Source of the DNA: Capnocytophaga ochracea DSM 7271
Lineage (GTDB): Bacteria > Bacteroidota > Bacteroidia > Flavobacteriales > Flavobacteriaceae
NCBI RefSeq assembly: GCF_000023285.1
Contig: NC_013162.1
Location: 2,235,001 to 2,299,000 of the forward strand
DNA length: 64,000 bases
Direction of reading: 5' to 3'
The notes beneath the pieces were generated by a model, which made no database searches, was not told the DNA's origin, and worked only from the letters and a program-made list of their open reading frames with translations. Below, in pieces: positions 43,510 through 52,120 of this stretch (its first letter is position 1; each line of letters begins with the position of its first letter). The translations under genes were made by a program, and so were the position numbers.

Positions 43510-46500
43510 CTATGCATCTAATAACTGCATTACTTTTAAGGCTTGATACACAGTATTGATTCCTTCAAAAATAAGGAGCAAACGCAACCCGTTACGGGTT
43601 TCTTTCTCTTGCATACGACACCTGTTAGGGTAACGTTGTACAAAGAGTAGCACCTTTTGAAAACGCTCACTTTGGTAAAATGGACTGTTTTGGTCGGAGA
43701 TAAAATAGCCTGTCATCTTACCGTTTTTCATCACGAGCTTTTCAATTCCCATACGAGTAGCCAACCATTTCACTCGCACACTGTTGAGCAAGTCGATAGC
43801 TTGGGGAGGAAGTTTGCCAAAACGGTCGGTAAGATTCCGTTGGTACTGCTGTAAAGCTTCCTCATTGGGTAAATTACTCAGTTCATTATAAAGATTGAGT
43901 CGTTCTGCCACTCTATTGACATAGGTATCCGGAAAGAGCAATTCAAAATCGGTGTCTATTTGAGTATCGGTGAGGTAAGTTTTATCTTCTTCGGCAGTGT
44001 GATATAGTTCTGAGAACTCATTTTCTTTGAGCTCTACTATAGCTTCTTGCAATATTTTCTGATAAGTTTCGAAGCCTAACTCATTGATAAATCCACTTTG
44101 TTCCCCGCCTAAGAGGTCTCCAGCTCCACGAATTTCTAAATCCTTCATAGCAATATTTAACCCGCTTCCCAAATCAGAGAACTGAGCTATAGCTTCAATA
44201 CGCTTTCGAGCACCATCACTCATCGCTACCAACGGAGGGGTGATGAAATAACAAAAAGCTTTTTTATTACTTCTACCTACACGTCCACGCATTTGATGTA
44301 AATCGGATAAGCCAAAATTATGTGCATTATTGATAAAGATGGTATTAGCATTGGGTACATCTAAACCATTTTCAATGATAGTAGTAGCTACTAATACATC
44401 GTAAGCACCGTCCATAAAGGCTAACATTGTTTCTTCTAATTTTTTTCCGTCCATTTGTCCGTGACCAATGGCTACACGGGCATCGGGTAATAGGCGTTGA
44501 ATCATACCTGCTACTTCCTGAATATTCTCTACACGGTTGTGCATAAAGAACACTTGTCCGCCTCGCTGAATTTCATAACGAATGCCATCGCGTATTATCT
44601 CTTCGCTGAAAGGAACTACCTGAGAATCGATAGGGTAGCGGTTAGGGGGTGGTGTATTGATTACTGATAGGTCGCGAGCTGCCATTAAGCTGAACTGTAA
44701 GGTTCGGGGGATAGGTGTAGCAGTGAGGGTGAGCACATCGAGGTTTTCTTTGAGAGTTTTGAGCTTATCCTTTACGCCTACACCAAACTTTTGCTCTTCG
44801 TCTACTATCAGTAGACCTAAATCTTTATAAGCTACTTTTTCGCCTACTATCTGATGAGTTCCGATGATGATATCTAACTGACCATTTGCCAGTTCTTCTA
44901 AGATGATTTTTTTTTCTTTAGCTGTGCGGAATCGGTTAAGATAATCAATGCGCACAGGGAAGTCTTTCATACGCTGGCTAAAGGTTTGAAAGTGCTGAAA
45001 AGCGAGTACCGTAGTAGGTACTAATACCGCTACCTGCTTGCCGTTGTCTACCGCTTTGAAGGCAGCGCGAATAGCTACTTCGGTTTTTCCAAACCCAACA
45101 TCACCACACACCAATCTGTCCATAGGTTTTGGACTCTCCATATCTGCTTTTACTTCGGCAGTAGCTTTGCTTTGGTCGGGTGTATCTTCATATAGGAAAG
45201 AGGCTTCCAGTTCGTTCTGCATATAGCTGTCGTGAGAGTATGCATACCCTTTAGATTCCTTACGTTTAGCATACAACTGAATCAAGTTGAAGGCTATTTC
45301 CTTCACTCTTGTTTTTGTCTTCTGCTTGAGCGCCTTCCAGGCTCCAGAACCTAATTTGTATATCTTGGGTGGCTTGCCGTCCTTACCGTTGTATTTAGTG
45401 ATTTTATGTAGGGCGTGAATGCTTACGAATAGGACATCGCGGTCGCCGTAAATCAGTTTGATAGCCTCTTGTTGCTTGCCTTCAACCTCTATCTTCTGTA
45501 ATCCAGCAAACTTACCAATACCGTGGTCGATGTGGGTTACATAGTCGCCTACTTCTAATTGCATTAACTCTTTGAGCGTGATAGCTTGTTTTTTAGCATA
45601 TCCGTTCTTCAGCTGGAATTTGTAGTAACGCTCAAATATTTGATGGTCAGTAAAGACATTCAGCTTGTGCTCATTATCTATAAAGCCTGCGTGTAGAGAA
45701 AACAATAGTGTTTGGTAATGCACTTTTTGTTCCATCTCCTCAAAGATGTCGTGGAAGCGTTTGGCTTGTTGCTCACTGCCACAGAGGATATAGTTTTGGT
45801 ATCCCTCAGTGTGTTTATCGTTTAAATAACTGATAAGTAGCTCGAATTGCTTGTTAAATGAGGGCTGTGGTGTAGTGCGGAAAACAATCTCTTTTTCGCC
45901 TTTGGAGAAAGATGAGGGAAGATTTATATTTATTTGCTGAAATCTCCCCATTTGGTTTAATAAATCTTCTGATTGACAATATAGCACATCGGGTGTACTG
46001 TGTTTTACTTCATTAGGAAGCTTTTCGTAAATGTCAGTAGCTTTAGTGAAGAGCTTGTCGATTTTTGCTCCAAAAGTAGATGTTTCCTTAGATATTAAAA
46101 GGGTCTGTTCGCTGATATACTCTAAAAATGACTGACGTACCTCATTACCTTCTTTGTTTTCGACGTTAGGGATAATAGTAATCTTAGAAAGCTGTGTTGT
46201 TGAGAGCTGTGTTTCGACATCGAAGGTGCGAATACTTTCTACTTCATTGCCAAAGAATTCAATGCGGTAAGGTTCGTTATTTGAGAAAGAAAAAACATCA
46301 ACAATCCCTCCGCGTACTGAAAACTCGCCAGGTTCGGTTACAAAATCAGTGCGATTGAAATTATAGGAGAAAAGCACTTCGTTCAAGAGTTCAATGGTTA
46401 GTTGGTCTCCTTTGCTAATCTTTAAGGTATTTTGCTCCAATTGCTTACGAGTGATAACTTTCTCGAAGAGCGCTTCGGGGTAGGAGACTACTATCAGAGG

Positions 46501-46839
46501 TTGCCCACTATTGCTCAGCCGATTGAGCACTTCAGCACGCAGTAACACGTTGGCATTATCGGTATCTTCAATTTGATACGGACGGCGATAGCTATCAGGA
46601 AAGAAGAGTACTTGTTCGCCTACTAAGGTCTCTAAGTCGTTTAACAAATAGGCACTTTCTTCTTTGTCGGGCAAGAGTATCAATAGCGGACGCTTGGTAT
46701 TAGTATAAACATTAGCTATGAGTAAGGACAGAGAAGCCCCTGCCAAACCATTGGCAACGGTATTATGATGTGCTTTAATTTCAGTTAATAAACTTTTATA
46801 AGTACTATTTTCTGCGAATAATTGTAATAACTCTTTCAC
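43510..46839 (-). CDS. mfd: Transcription-repair coupling factor
   Basis: Mfd pushes stalled RNA polymerase off DNA lesions and recruits UvrA. The 1109-residue protein has the UvrB-like N-terminal module (FNRTDFVTEPGEFSVRGGIVDVFSF, EFFGNEVESIRTFD), the RNA-polymerase-interacting domain (VGDYVTHIDHGIGKFAGLQK, about 430), the helicase core with DRLVCGDVGFGKTEVAIRAAF (Walker A region), DEEQKFGV, TATPIPRTLQ and GRVGRSN, and the C-terminal TRCF domain. A clear promoter overlaps the end of recQ. Together with uvrA downstream it forms a transcription-coupled repair pair. Confidence 0.98.
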   Translation of the reverse strand: MKELLQLFAENSTYKSLLTEIKAHHNTVANGLAGASLSLLIANVYTNTKRPLLILLPDKEESAYLLNDLETLVGEQVLFFPDSYRRPYQIEDTDNANVLLRAEVLNRLSNSGQPLIVVSYPEALFEKVITRKQLEQNTLKISKGDQLTIELLNEVLFSYNFNRTDFVTEPGEFSVRGGIVDVFSFSNNEPYRIEFFGNEVESIRTFDVETQLSTTQLSKITIIPNVENKEGNEVRQSFLEYISEQTLLISKETSTFGAKIDKLFTKATDIYEKLPNEVKHSTPDVLYCQSEDLLNQMGRFQQININLPSSFSKGEKEIVFRTTPQPSFNKQFELLISYLNDKHTEGYQNYILCGSEQQAKRFHDIFEEMEQKVHYQTLLFSLHAGFIDNEHKLNVFTDHQIFERYYKFQLKNGYAKKQAITLKELMQLEVGDYVTHIDHGIGKFAGLQKIEVEGKQQEAIKLIYGDRDVLFVSIHALHKITKYNGKDGKPPKIYKLGSGAWKALKQKTKTRVKEIAFNLIQLYAKRKESKGYAYSHDSYMQNELEASFLYEDTPDQSKATAEVKADMESPKPMDRLVCGDVGFGKTEVAIRAAFKAVDNGKQVAVLVPTTVLAFQHFQTFSQRMKDFPVRIDYLNRFRTAKEKKIILEELANGQLDIIIGTHQIVGEKVAYKDLGLLIVDEEQKFGVGVKDKLKTLKENLDVLTLTATPIPRTLQFSLMAARDLSVINTPPPNRYPIDSQVVPFSEEIIRDGIRYEIQRGGQVFFMHNRVENIQEVAGMIQRLLPDARVAIGHGQMDGKKLEETMLAFMDGAYDVLVATTIIENGLDVPNANTIFINNAHNFGLSDLHQMRGRVGRSNKKAFCYFITPPLVAMSDGARKRIEAIAQFSDLGSGLNIAMKDLEIRGAGDLLGGEQSGFINELGFETYQKILQEAIVELKENEFSELYHTAEEDKTYLTDTQIDTDFELLFPDTYVNRVAERLNLYNELSNLPNEEALQQYQRNLTDRFGKLPPQAIDLLNSVRVKWLATRMGIEKLVMKNGKMTGYFISDQNSPFYQSERFQKVLLFVQRYPNRCRMQEKETRNGLRLLLIFEGINTVYQALKVMQLLDA

Positions 46840-46864
46840 AAATAGGGATTATGATTACAAAGTG

Positions 46865-46894
46865 CAAAGGTACGCATAAATTAGGAATTAACAA
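46865..46894 (-). promoter_or_regulatory. Promoter for mfd
   Basis: Minus-strand TACCTTTG (plus-strand 46865-46872) and TTG (46892-46894), spacer 19. The upstream half lies inside the recQ 3' end. Confidence 0.8.
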
Positions 46895-48782
46895 CTAATT
46901 CATTACAGTTGTTGTAAGCTATTTTTTGCATATACAAAAGTTCTTCCAAAACCTTATTGATATCTTTTTCAGGGAACGGCAATGCGATAAAGAGCTCATT
47001 GGGGGTTATAGGTTTAGACTTCAATAAACTCCAAACCGCTTTTTTAACCTCTTTTTTATCAACTTTTGAAGGAGGTAGTTTGGCAATACAATTTGAACAT
47101 ACTCCACAAGGCTTCTCGGATTTTTCACCGAAGTATTCTAAGAGCTGAATGTTGCGACAAGTATCCTCATTTTGAAGATAGCGGAATACTGCTTCTTGCA
47201 AGCTTAGCTTGGTGTGATTGTACTCTTTTAAGTTTTTAGAAATACTATTGATAGTGCGATCATCATCACGAGGCACATTAAAGACAATTTGAATATCAGA
47301 AGCTTCGTTTTTTAAGATAGCCATTCCATCGTTGTGCAAATGTTCTAAATTTTTGATGATATCACGATAGTCGAGTTCTGTGAGTTCAGTGATTTTTTCC
47401 ATCTCCAAAGCTATAGGCTGACTGTAGATAAGAGGGTAAGACCTTATGAGATAGATAACAAGATTTTTTAGATAACGATGCGTTTGTAAATAAGTAATAA
47501 GTTGAGGGGCAGGAGCTGTAATATGCAAAGTAACCTTCTTGTAAAATTGCTGGCTGAGTGAAATAATAGACATTCGGTCTAACACCTGCAAACCATTATA
47601 GGACTTTATGGGCGATAGCTGATAACGCTTCCAGAAGTCGGGGAAAAAGAAACTAAAAACCCCTTCTTGTCCTTCACCTATTGCTATTTGAAAATAAGCA
47701 TTAAGTTTCGCATAAAGTAGCTTGAGAAAAGGAATGTCTACCAAGTAGTCTTTTAGCAGTTTATTAGCATTTTCAACGTCGATTTTACCATAGAATAGGA
47801 TAGCTTCGGCTGGGTTACCATCGCGACCTGCACGTCCAGCCTCTTGAAAATAGTCCTCTAAGGTTTGAGGTATATCCCAATGAATTACGAAACGCACATC
47901 AGGTTTGTCTATCCCCATTCCGAAAGCATTGGTAGCTGCCATTACACGCACATCGTTCAGCAACCACATACTGAGCTTTTTATTCTTTTCTTCGGCAGGA
48001 AGACCTCCGTGAAAATAGGCTGCTGAGATACCGTGATTCTGCAATAGTTCAGCCAATTGTATGCAACCATTTCTGCTGCGCAAGTATACGATAGCACTTC
48101 CTTCGGTCTTTCTTAACAGTTGTAGTAACTCGTGCCATTTATCGGAAACCTTATACACTTTGTAAGCGATATTAGGGCGTGCTAAAGAAGTAGTGATAAC
48201 AGTAGCATTTTCTATACCTAAATGATGTAAGATATCTTGCTGTACTTGATGCGTTGCCGAAGCTGTGAGTGCCAATAATGGGACGTTAGGAAATTCTTCT
48301 TTCAGCCATTTACACTGTAAATAAGCAGGACGAAAATCTTTACCCCAATGTGATACACAATGTGCTTCGTCTATCACTATTAAGTTAATAGACATTGCTT
48401 TGAGATAAGAGCGCACCAATTCCTGTTGCAGACGTTCAGGGGACAGGTATAAGAATTTATATTGCCCATAGAGAGCATTGTCTAGCAAGCGTTCCAACTC
48501 AGAGTAGGGGAGACCTCCCGCTAACGATAGTGCACGTATTTCTCTATTTTTAAGCGCCTCTACTTGGTCTGTCATTAGGGCTACTAAGGGAGAAACAACT
48601 ATACAGATGCCTTCTTTCATCATAGCAGGCACTTGAAAAGTAATAGACTTTCCTCCACCCGTAGGCAATAAGGCTAAGGTATCTTTTCCGGATAATACCG
48701 AGTTGATAACAGCTTCTTGAGAGTTGCGAAAACCATCGTACCCCCAATACTTTTTGAGTATGTACAGAGGTTCATTCTCCAT
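46881..48782 (-). CDS. recQ: RecQ-family ATP-dependent DNA helicase
   Basis: The 633-residue superfamily 2 helicase shows FRNSQEAVINSVL.GKDTLALLPTGGGKSITFQVPA (Q motif and Walker A), VSPLVALMTDQVE, DEAHCVSHWGKDFRP (DEAH box and aromatic-rich loop), LALTASA, YFHGGL, NAFGMGIDKPDVRFVIHWD and QEAGRAGRDG. The RecQ zinc site is present late in the protein (residues C..CR near 545 and CGVCSNC). A typical HRDC domain is not evident. It probably unwinds recombination or replication intermediates. It starts 5 bases after the endonuclease gene stop, so the two share a transcript. Confidence 0.95.
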   Translation of the reverse strand: MENEPLYILKKYWGYDGFRNSQEAVINSVLSGKDTLALLPTGGGKSITFQVPAMMKEGICIVVSPLVALMTDQVEALKNREIRALSLAGGLPYSELERLLDNALYGQYKFLYLSPERLQQELVRSYLKAMSINLIVIDEAHCVSHWGKDFRPAYLQCKWLKEEFPNVPLLALTASATHQVQQDILHHLGIENATVITTSLARPNIAYKVYKVSDKWHELLQLLRKTEGSAIVYLRSRNGCIQLAELLQNHGISAAYFHGGLPAEEKNKKLSMWLLNDVRVMAATNAFGMGIDKPDVRFVIHWDIPQTLEDYFQEAGRAGRDGNPAEAILFYGKIDVENANKLLKDYLVDIPFLKLLYAKLNAYFQIAIGEGQEGVFSFFFPDFWKRYQLSPIKSYNGLQVLDRMSIISLSQQFYKKVTLHITAPAPQLITYLQTHRYLKNLVIYLIRSYPLIYSQPIALEMEKITELTELDYRDIIKNLEHLHNDGMAILKNEASDIQIVFNVPRDDDRTINSISKNLKEYNHTKLSLQEAVFRYLQNEDTCRNIQLLEYFGEKSEKPCGVCSNCIAKLPPSKVDKKEVKKAVWSLLKSKPITPNELFIALPFPEKDINKVLEELLYMQKIAYNNCNELVVNS

Positions 48783-48787
48783 AAATA

Positions 48788-49606
48788 CTACTGCTTATAA
48801 CCTTTGTATGCTGGACGCACCAATTGAGGAAAATCAATAAACGGATTACGGTTACCTTGTGCCTTTTCAATCACATTGTTACGCTGACGTTCAAGGTCAG
48901 AAACAGGATCTTCGTCATTCCATTTTAGGAGAACTTGAAGTCCTCCTAATACAATAACATCGTCTATTCTGTCGTGATATCGTAAGTTGATATACATAAT
49001 CATTCGTGCAACATCTCCTTTCCATTCGTCTCCTGGATACCAAGCGCCTTTTGTACGACCAGCTTTCCCTTTACCATCAGTAAAAGGAATATTTCCTCTA
49101 CTACCATTTAGTTTACTATCACAAGCTTTTAGATGATGTAAATCACCTTTAGCATCTCCCTTATACTTTGATTGTGGATAGATGTGTTCTGTATTGAATG
49201 TTTGGGGTTTATAAGTGTTACTTCCACTATTGTACTCTTTCCAGAAACGTTCTTCTCCTGTATAAACCAGTACAACATTTTGTGGATTTTTAAGGCTTGC
49301 ATCGGCTTTATAAAGATATTTATGGCGCTCACCATAACCTAATTGATTTTTATGCTTAGCGATAGTAAGAGCTGCCAAATCATCATACAAAGCTGTCCCC
49401 GTTTTAGTGAAATCAAACCCTTTATAGTAAGTTTTTAACTCCTCGGGTACTGTAATCTTTACAGGAGGGATGGGCTCCTCAGTAGTGGGAGTAGTGGTGG
49501 TAGGAGGGTTAGGAGCAGGAGGTACAGCAGGGAGAGGTTGTGCTTGGTCATCATTCTTGCAAGCTAACAAGAGCATTACGAATAATAAAACATAAATTCT
49601 TTTCAT
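48788..49606 (-). CDS. Endonuclease I-family lipoprotein nuclease
   Basis: The 272-residue protein is a lipoprotein (MKRIYVLLFVMLLLAC-KNDDQ). KNDD after the lipid cysteine fits a surface-export signal. A proline/threonine-rich linker (about 24-50) leads to an Endonuclease_1 (EndA/NucM type, beta-beta-alpha metal) domain: FNTEHIYPQSKYKG, DLHHLKACDSKLNGSRGNIPF, GDVARMIMYINLRY, DPVSDLERQRNNVIEKAQGNRNPF. The nuclease likely digests extracellular DNA for nutrients or escape from DNA nets. It is upstream of recQ in the same transcript, probably by position rather than function. Confidence 0.9.
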   Translation of the reverse strand: MKRIYVLLFVMLLLACKNDDQAQPLPAVPPAPNPPTTTTPTTEEPIPPVKITVPEELKTYYKGFDFTKTGTALYDDLAALTIAKHKNQLGYGERHKYLYKADASLKNPQNVVLVYTGEERFWKEYNSGSNTYKPQTFNTEHIYPQSKYKGDAKGDLHHLKACDSKLNGSRGNIPFTDGKGKAGRTKGAWYPGDEWKGDVARMIMYINLRYHDRIDDVIVLGGLQVLLKWNDEDPVSDLERQRNNVIEKAQGNRNPFIDFPQLVRPAYKGYKQ

Positions 49607-49765
49607 ATGTATTTAATTTTTAGTTATTTGCTTACACGAAAAAGCTAACTTTAGCATTAGTAACGTTTTTCAATAGTACATTCTCATCTTGATGTGTAAT
49701 ATCAGTACTGAAAACAGACTGTTGCATTATACTTCTTTATTTCTTATTTTTATTAAATGATAGTG

Positions 49766-49796
49766 CAAAGGTACAAAGTAATTATTAAATAAGCAA
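49766..49796 (-). promoter_or_regulatory. Promoter for the endonuclease-recQ operon
   Basis: Minus-strand TACCTTTG (plus-strand 49766-49773) and TTG (49794-49796), spacer 20; the leader is about 150 bases. Confidence 0.72.
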
Positions 49797-49802
49797 ATAT
49801 TG

Positions 49803-49837
49803 ATTAATGGTTAATGGTTAATGATTAATGATTAATG
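49803..49837. repeat. Heptanucleotide array (RTTAATG)5
   Basis: Five exact 7-bp units: ATTAATG, GTTAATG, GTTAATG, ATTAATG, ATTAATG. The same unit recurs at 51410, 53228 and 60159. Confidence 0.9.
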
Positions 49838-49886
49838 GTGAAATTAAGAAGACTTATAGGATAAACGAACAACAGGCGAAGGGAGA

Positions 49887-50029
49887 GTGGGTCTACAGTG
49901 GGTCTATAGTGGGTCTATAGTGGGTCTACAGTGGGTCTACAGTGGGTCTACAGTGGGTCTACAGTGGCTCTACAGTGGCTCTACAGTGGCTCTACAGTGG
50001 CTCTACAGTGGCTCTACAGTGGCTCTACA
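49887..50029. repeat. 11-bp tandem array, 13 units (GTGGGTCTACA / GTGGCTCTACA)
   Basis: Thirteen perfect-length 11-bp units: seven of GTGGGTCTAYA followed by six of GTGGCTCTACA. The same unit (GTGGCTCTACA) occurs three times at 60236-60268 with the same following sequence. The block structure suggests stepwise expansion. Because 33 bases is a multiple of three, an 80-codon open frame runs through it (49931-50173), which is better explained by the repeat than by a gene. Confidence 0.92.
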
Positions 50030-50215
50030 ACGAACAAAAGACGAACAATGAATGAAGGAACAACGAACCTAAGTAGAAGGAAAGTTGAAGCTAAGGTAGA
50101 GATAAAAAGAAGGTTATTAGTGGATTTCAACTTTTCCAAAGATTTGAAACTTTGGCAAAGTTTATACAAATGACGGTGCAAGCCACACGGGTAGATAGGG
50201 AAAAGAAAAGTGAAA
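50030..50215 (+). repeat. Dispersed repeat behind the 11-bp array, copy A
   Basis: Bases 50030-50132 match 60269-60371 closely (ACGAACAAAAGACGAAC, GAACCTAAGTAGAAGGAAAG, AGAGATAAAAAGAAGG). Bases 50098-50215 match 50418-50525 (GGATTTCAACTTTTCCAAAG, GGCAAAGTTTATACAAATGA, CACGGGTAGATAGGGAAAAG). The unit is thus a mosaic of two repeated modules. CCAAAG...CTTTGG inside (50136-50155) can form a hairpin. No gene is supported. Confidence 0.82.
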
Positions 50216-50417
50216 AGCCCCCGAACCCCCGAAGGGGGACAAGCCTTAAAGAGAAATAGGTAAAGGCTATCAGTCTGAAAAACAAGACTTATTCGAAGAT
50301 AGAGGGAAGTTAAAGCAAGCTTAAGAAAAACAAAAGACGGTGTGAGTCACACGAACAGATGAAGAATGAACGAAGAAAGAGCAATACTAAATCAAAGATA
50401 AGGTAAATCTATAAGAG
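50216..50417. other. Spacer between repeat copies
   Basis: The stretch contains a C/G-rich inverted repeat (CCCCC...GGGGG near 50218-50240), a perfect palindrome GTGTGAGTCACAC (50340-50352) and a stray AATGAACGAAG unit (about 50365) like the array at 1638. No gene is seen. Confidence 0.6.
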
Positions 50418-50525
50418 AGAGATAAAAAGAAGGTTATTAGTGGATTTCAACTTTTCCAAAGATTTAAAACTTTGGCAAAGTTTATACAAATGACAGTACG
50501 AGCCGCACGGGTAGATAGGGAAAAG
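50418..50525 (+). repeat. Dispersed repeat, copy B (direct repeat of 50098-50215)
   Basis: About 108 bases repeat the copy 320 bases upstream with only scattered substitutions, in the same orientation. It ends with CACGGGTAGATAGGGAAAAG. No coding frame is supported. Bases 50526-50613 hold nothing recognisable. Confidence 0.85.
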
Positions 50526-50613
50526 ACGAAGAAAAATTAAGAATAAGAGGAGAATAAAGTGGAAATGAAAGAAAAAAAGAACGCATTTTGCGAATTTAAT
50601 TCTCAATGGTATG

Positions 50614-50643
50614 TTGTTAATTGTTAATTAATCATTATCTTTG
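50614..50643 (+). promoter_or_regulatory. Promoter for pyrH
   Basis: TTG at 50614-50616 and TATCTTTG at 50636-50643, spacer 19; the leader is about 65 bases. Confidence 0.8.
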
Positions 50644-50713
50644 CCCCCAAAATAAGTACGTATATACGATTTGTTATAAAACAGACTCTTTAGATAAAAT
50701 ACATTTTTCATAT

Positions 50714-51421
50714 ATGAAATACAAACGAATTTTACTAAAACTCAGCGGGGAAGCCCTTATGGGAAGTCGCCAGTACGGCATTGACCCCGCGCGTTTAAAA
50801 GAATACGCTGCCGAAATTAAGGAAGTAGTGAACCAAGGCGTGCAAGTGGCCATAGTAATTGGCGGGGGGAATATCTTCCGCGGGGTAGCTGGTGCTAGCA
50901 ATGGTATGGATAGAGTGCAAGGCGACTATATGGGTATGCTGGCTACCGTTATCAACTCGCTCGCCCTACAAAGTGCCTTAGAAGACGAAGGACTTTTTAG
51001 CCGTTTGCAAACAGCTATCAAGATGGAAGCTATAGCTGAACCTTTTATCAAACGCCGTGCAGTACGGCACTTAGAAAAAGGACGCGTAGTGATTTTTGGA
51101 GCGGGAACGGGTAATCCTTACTTTACGACCGATTCGGCAGCGGTACTTCGCGCTATCGAAATCAATGCCGATGTAATCCTTAAAGGTACTCGTGTAGATG
51201 GTATCTACAATGCCGACCCTGAAAAAGACCCTAATGCGGTGAAGTTCGACCATATCTCTTTTAATGAGTGTATTGATAAAAACCTTAAAGTAATGGATAT
51301 GACGGCTTTTACCCTTAGCCAAGAAAACCATTTGCCTATCATCGTATTCGATATGAACAAAAAAGGCAACCTCGCTAAAGTAGTAGCAGGCGAAAACGTA
51401 GGAACGACGGTCAATGATTAA
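50714..51421 (+). CDS. pyrH: UMP kinase
   Basis: The enzyme phosphorylates UMP to UDP. The 235-residue amino-acid-kinase-fold protein starts at ATG 50714 ([17 protein letters not shown]), 70 bases past the promoter; the reading from 50621 would begin upstream of transcription. Motifs are [57 protein letters not shown] and [17 protein letters not shown]. The last codons (GTC AAT GAT TAA) are already part of an RTTAATG-type heptad array that runs on beyond the stop. It is followed by frr and prfB in the same direction, a common translation-related cluster. Confidence 0.97.
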   Translation: MKYKRILLKLSGEALMGSRQYGIDPARLKEYAAEIKEVVNQGVQVAIVIGGGNIFRGVAGASNGMDRVQGDYMGMLATVINSLALQSALEDEGLFSRLQTAIKMEAIAEPFIKRRAVRHLEKGRVVIFGAGTGNPYFTTDSAAVLRAIEINADVILKGTRVDGIYNADPEKDPNAVKFDHISFNECIDKNLKVMDMTAFTLSQENHLPIIVFDMNKKGNLAKVVAGENVGTTVND

Positions 51422-51430
51422 TGGTCAATG
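51410..51430. repeat. Heptanucleotide array across the pyrH stop codon
   Basis: GTCAATG, ATTAATG, GTCAATG, with a degenerate GTTATAT after it. The array includes the last codons and stop of pyrH, so repeat and coding sequence overlap. The rest of the spacer to frr (51450-51497) is also roughly 7-periodic. Confidence 0.75.
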
Positions 51431-51497
51431 GTTATATTGCGATGCTTCTTTAACAATTGAAGACTAACAACTAACAAATAATTAAAAACAATATACA

Positions 51498-52052
51498 ATG
51501 AACGAAGAAATTAATATTATCTTAGAAACTACAAGCGAAGCGATGCAAGAGGCATTGCAACACTTAGATAAGGCTTTAGCCAATATCCGCGCTGGCAAGG
51601 CGAGTCCGCAAATGGTAAGTAGTGTAATGGTGGACTACTACGGTGCGCAAACCCCCCTTAGTCAGGTAGCCAATGTATCAGCTCCCGACTCACGTACTAT
51701 CTCTATTCAACCTTGGGAAAAGAAAATGATTCAGCCTATTGAGAAAGCTATCCAAATAGCTAACTTAGGCTTTAACCCAATGAATAATGGCGAAATGGTG
51801 ATTATTACCGTACCACCACTTACCGAAGAACGCCGTAGAGAGCTCGTGAAACAAGCCAAAGGTGAAGGTGAAGACGCTAAAATAAGTGTGCGCAACGCCC
51901 GCCAAGACGCTAATAAAGAGATTAAAAAGGTAGAAGCCTCGGACGATGTGAAGAAAGAAGCTGAAGAGCGTGTGCAAAAGCTCACCGACAAATACATCAA
52001 GAAAGTAGAAGAAGTATTAGCTGTAAAAGAAGCTGAGATCCTAAAAGTTTAG
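51498..52052 (+). CDS. frr: Ribosome recycling factor
   Basis: RRF splits post-termination ribosomes together with EF-G. The 184-residue length is standard. Seen are the N-terminal helix (ALQHLDKALANIRAGKASPQMVSSVMVDYYG), TPLSQVANVSAPDSRTISIQPWEK, and the C-terminal long helix with VRNARQDANKEIKK and TDKYIKKVEEVLA.KEAEIL. It sits between pyrH and prfB. Confidence 0.98.
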   Translation: MNEEINIILETTSEAMQEALQHLDKALANIRAGKASPQMVSSVMVDYYGAQTPLSQVANVSAPDSRTISIQPWEKKMIQPIEKAIQIANLGFNPMNNGEMVIITVPPLTEERRRELVKQAKGEGEDAKISVRNARQDANKEIKKVEASDDVKKEAEERVQKLTDKYIKKVEEVLAVKEAEILKV

Positions 52053-52056
52053 TTTA

Positions 52057-52119
52057 GGTAAGAGATAAGAGATAAGAGGTAAGAGGGTATAGGGTATAGT
52101 AATACAATAAGTAATAAGA
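52057..52119. repeat. Heptanucleotide array filling the frr-prfB spacer
   Basis: Nine 7-bp units from 4 bases after the frr stop to 1 base before the prfB ATG: GGTAAGA, GATAAGA, GATAAGA, GGTAAGA, GGGTATA, GGGTATA, GTAATAC, AATAAGT, AATAAGA. The unit changes gradually along the array. Confidence 0.85.
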
Positions 52120-52120
52120 A

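Noticed and set aside
49887-50029. Possible CRISPR array
   Set aside because: Units are contiguous 11-mers without spacers, and no cas gene is near.
49931-50173. 80-codon frame with WLYSGSTVALQ repeats, and its relative at 60236-60469
   Set aside because: The frame exists because 11-bp units repeat in register every 33 bases. The two copies differ mostly by amino-acid-changing substitutions and diverge completely after the shared DNA, and no promoter is seen.
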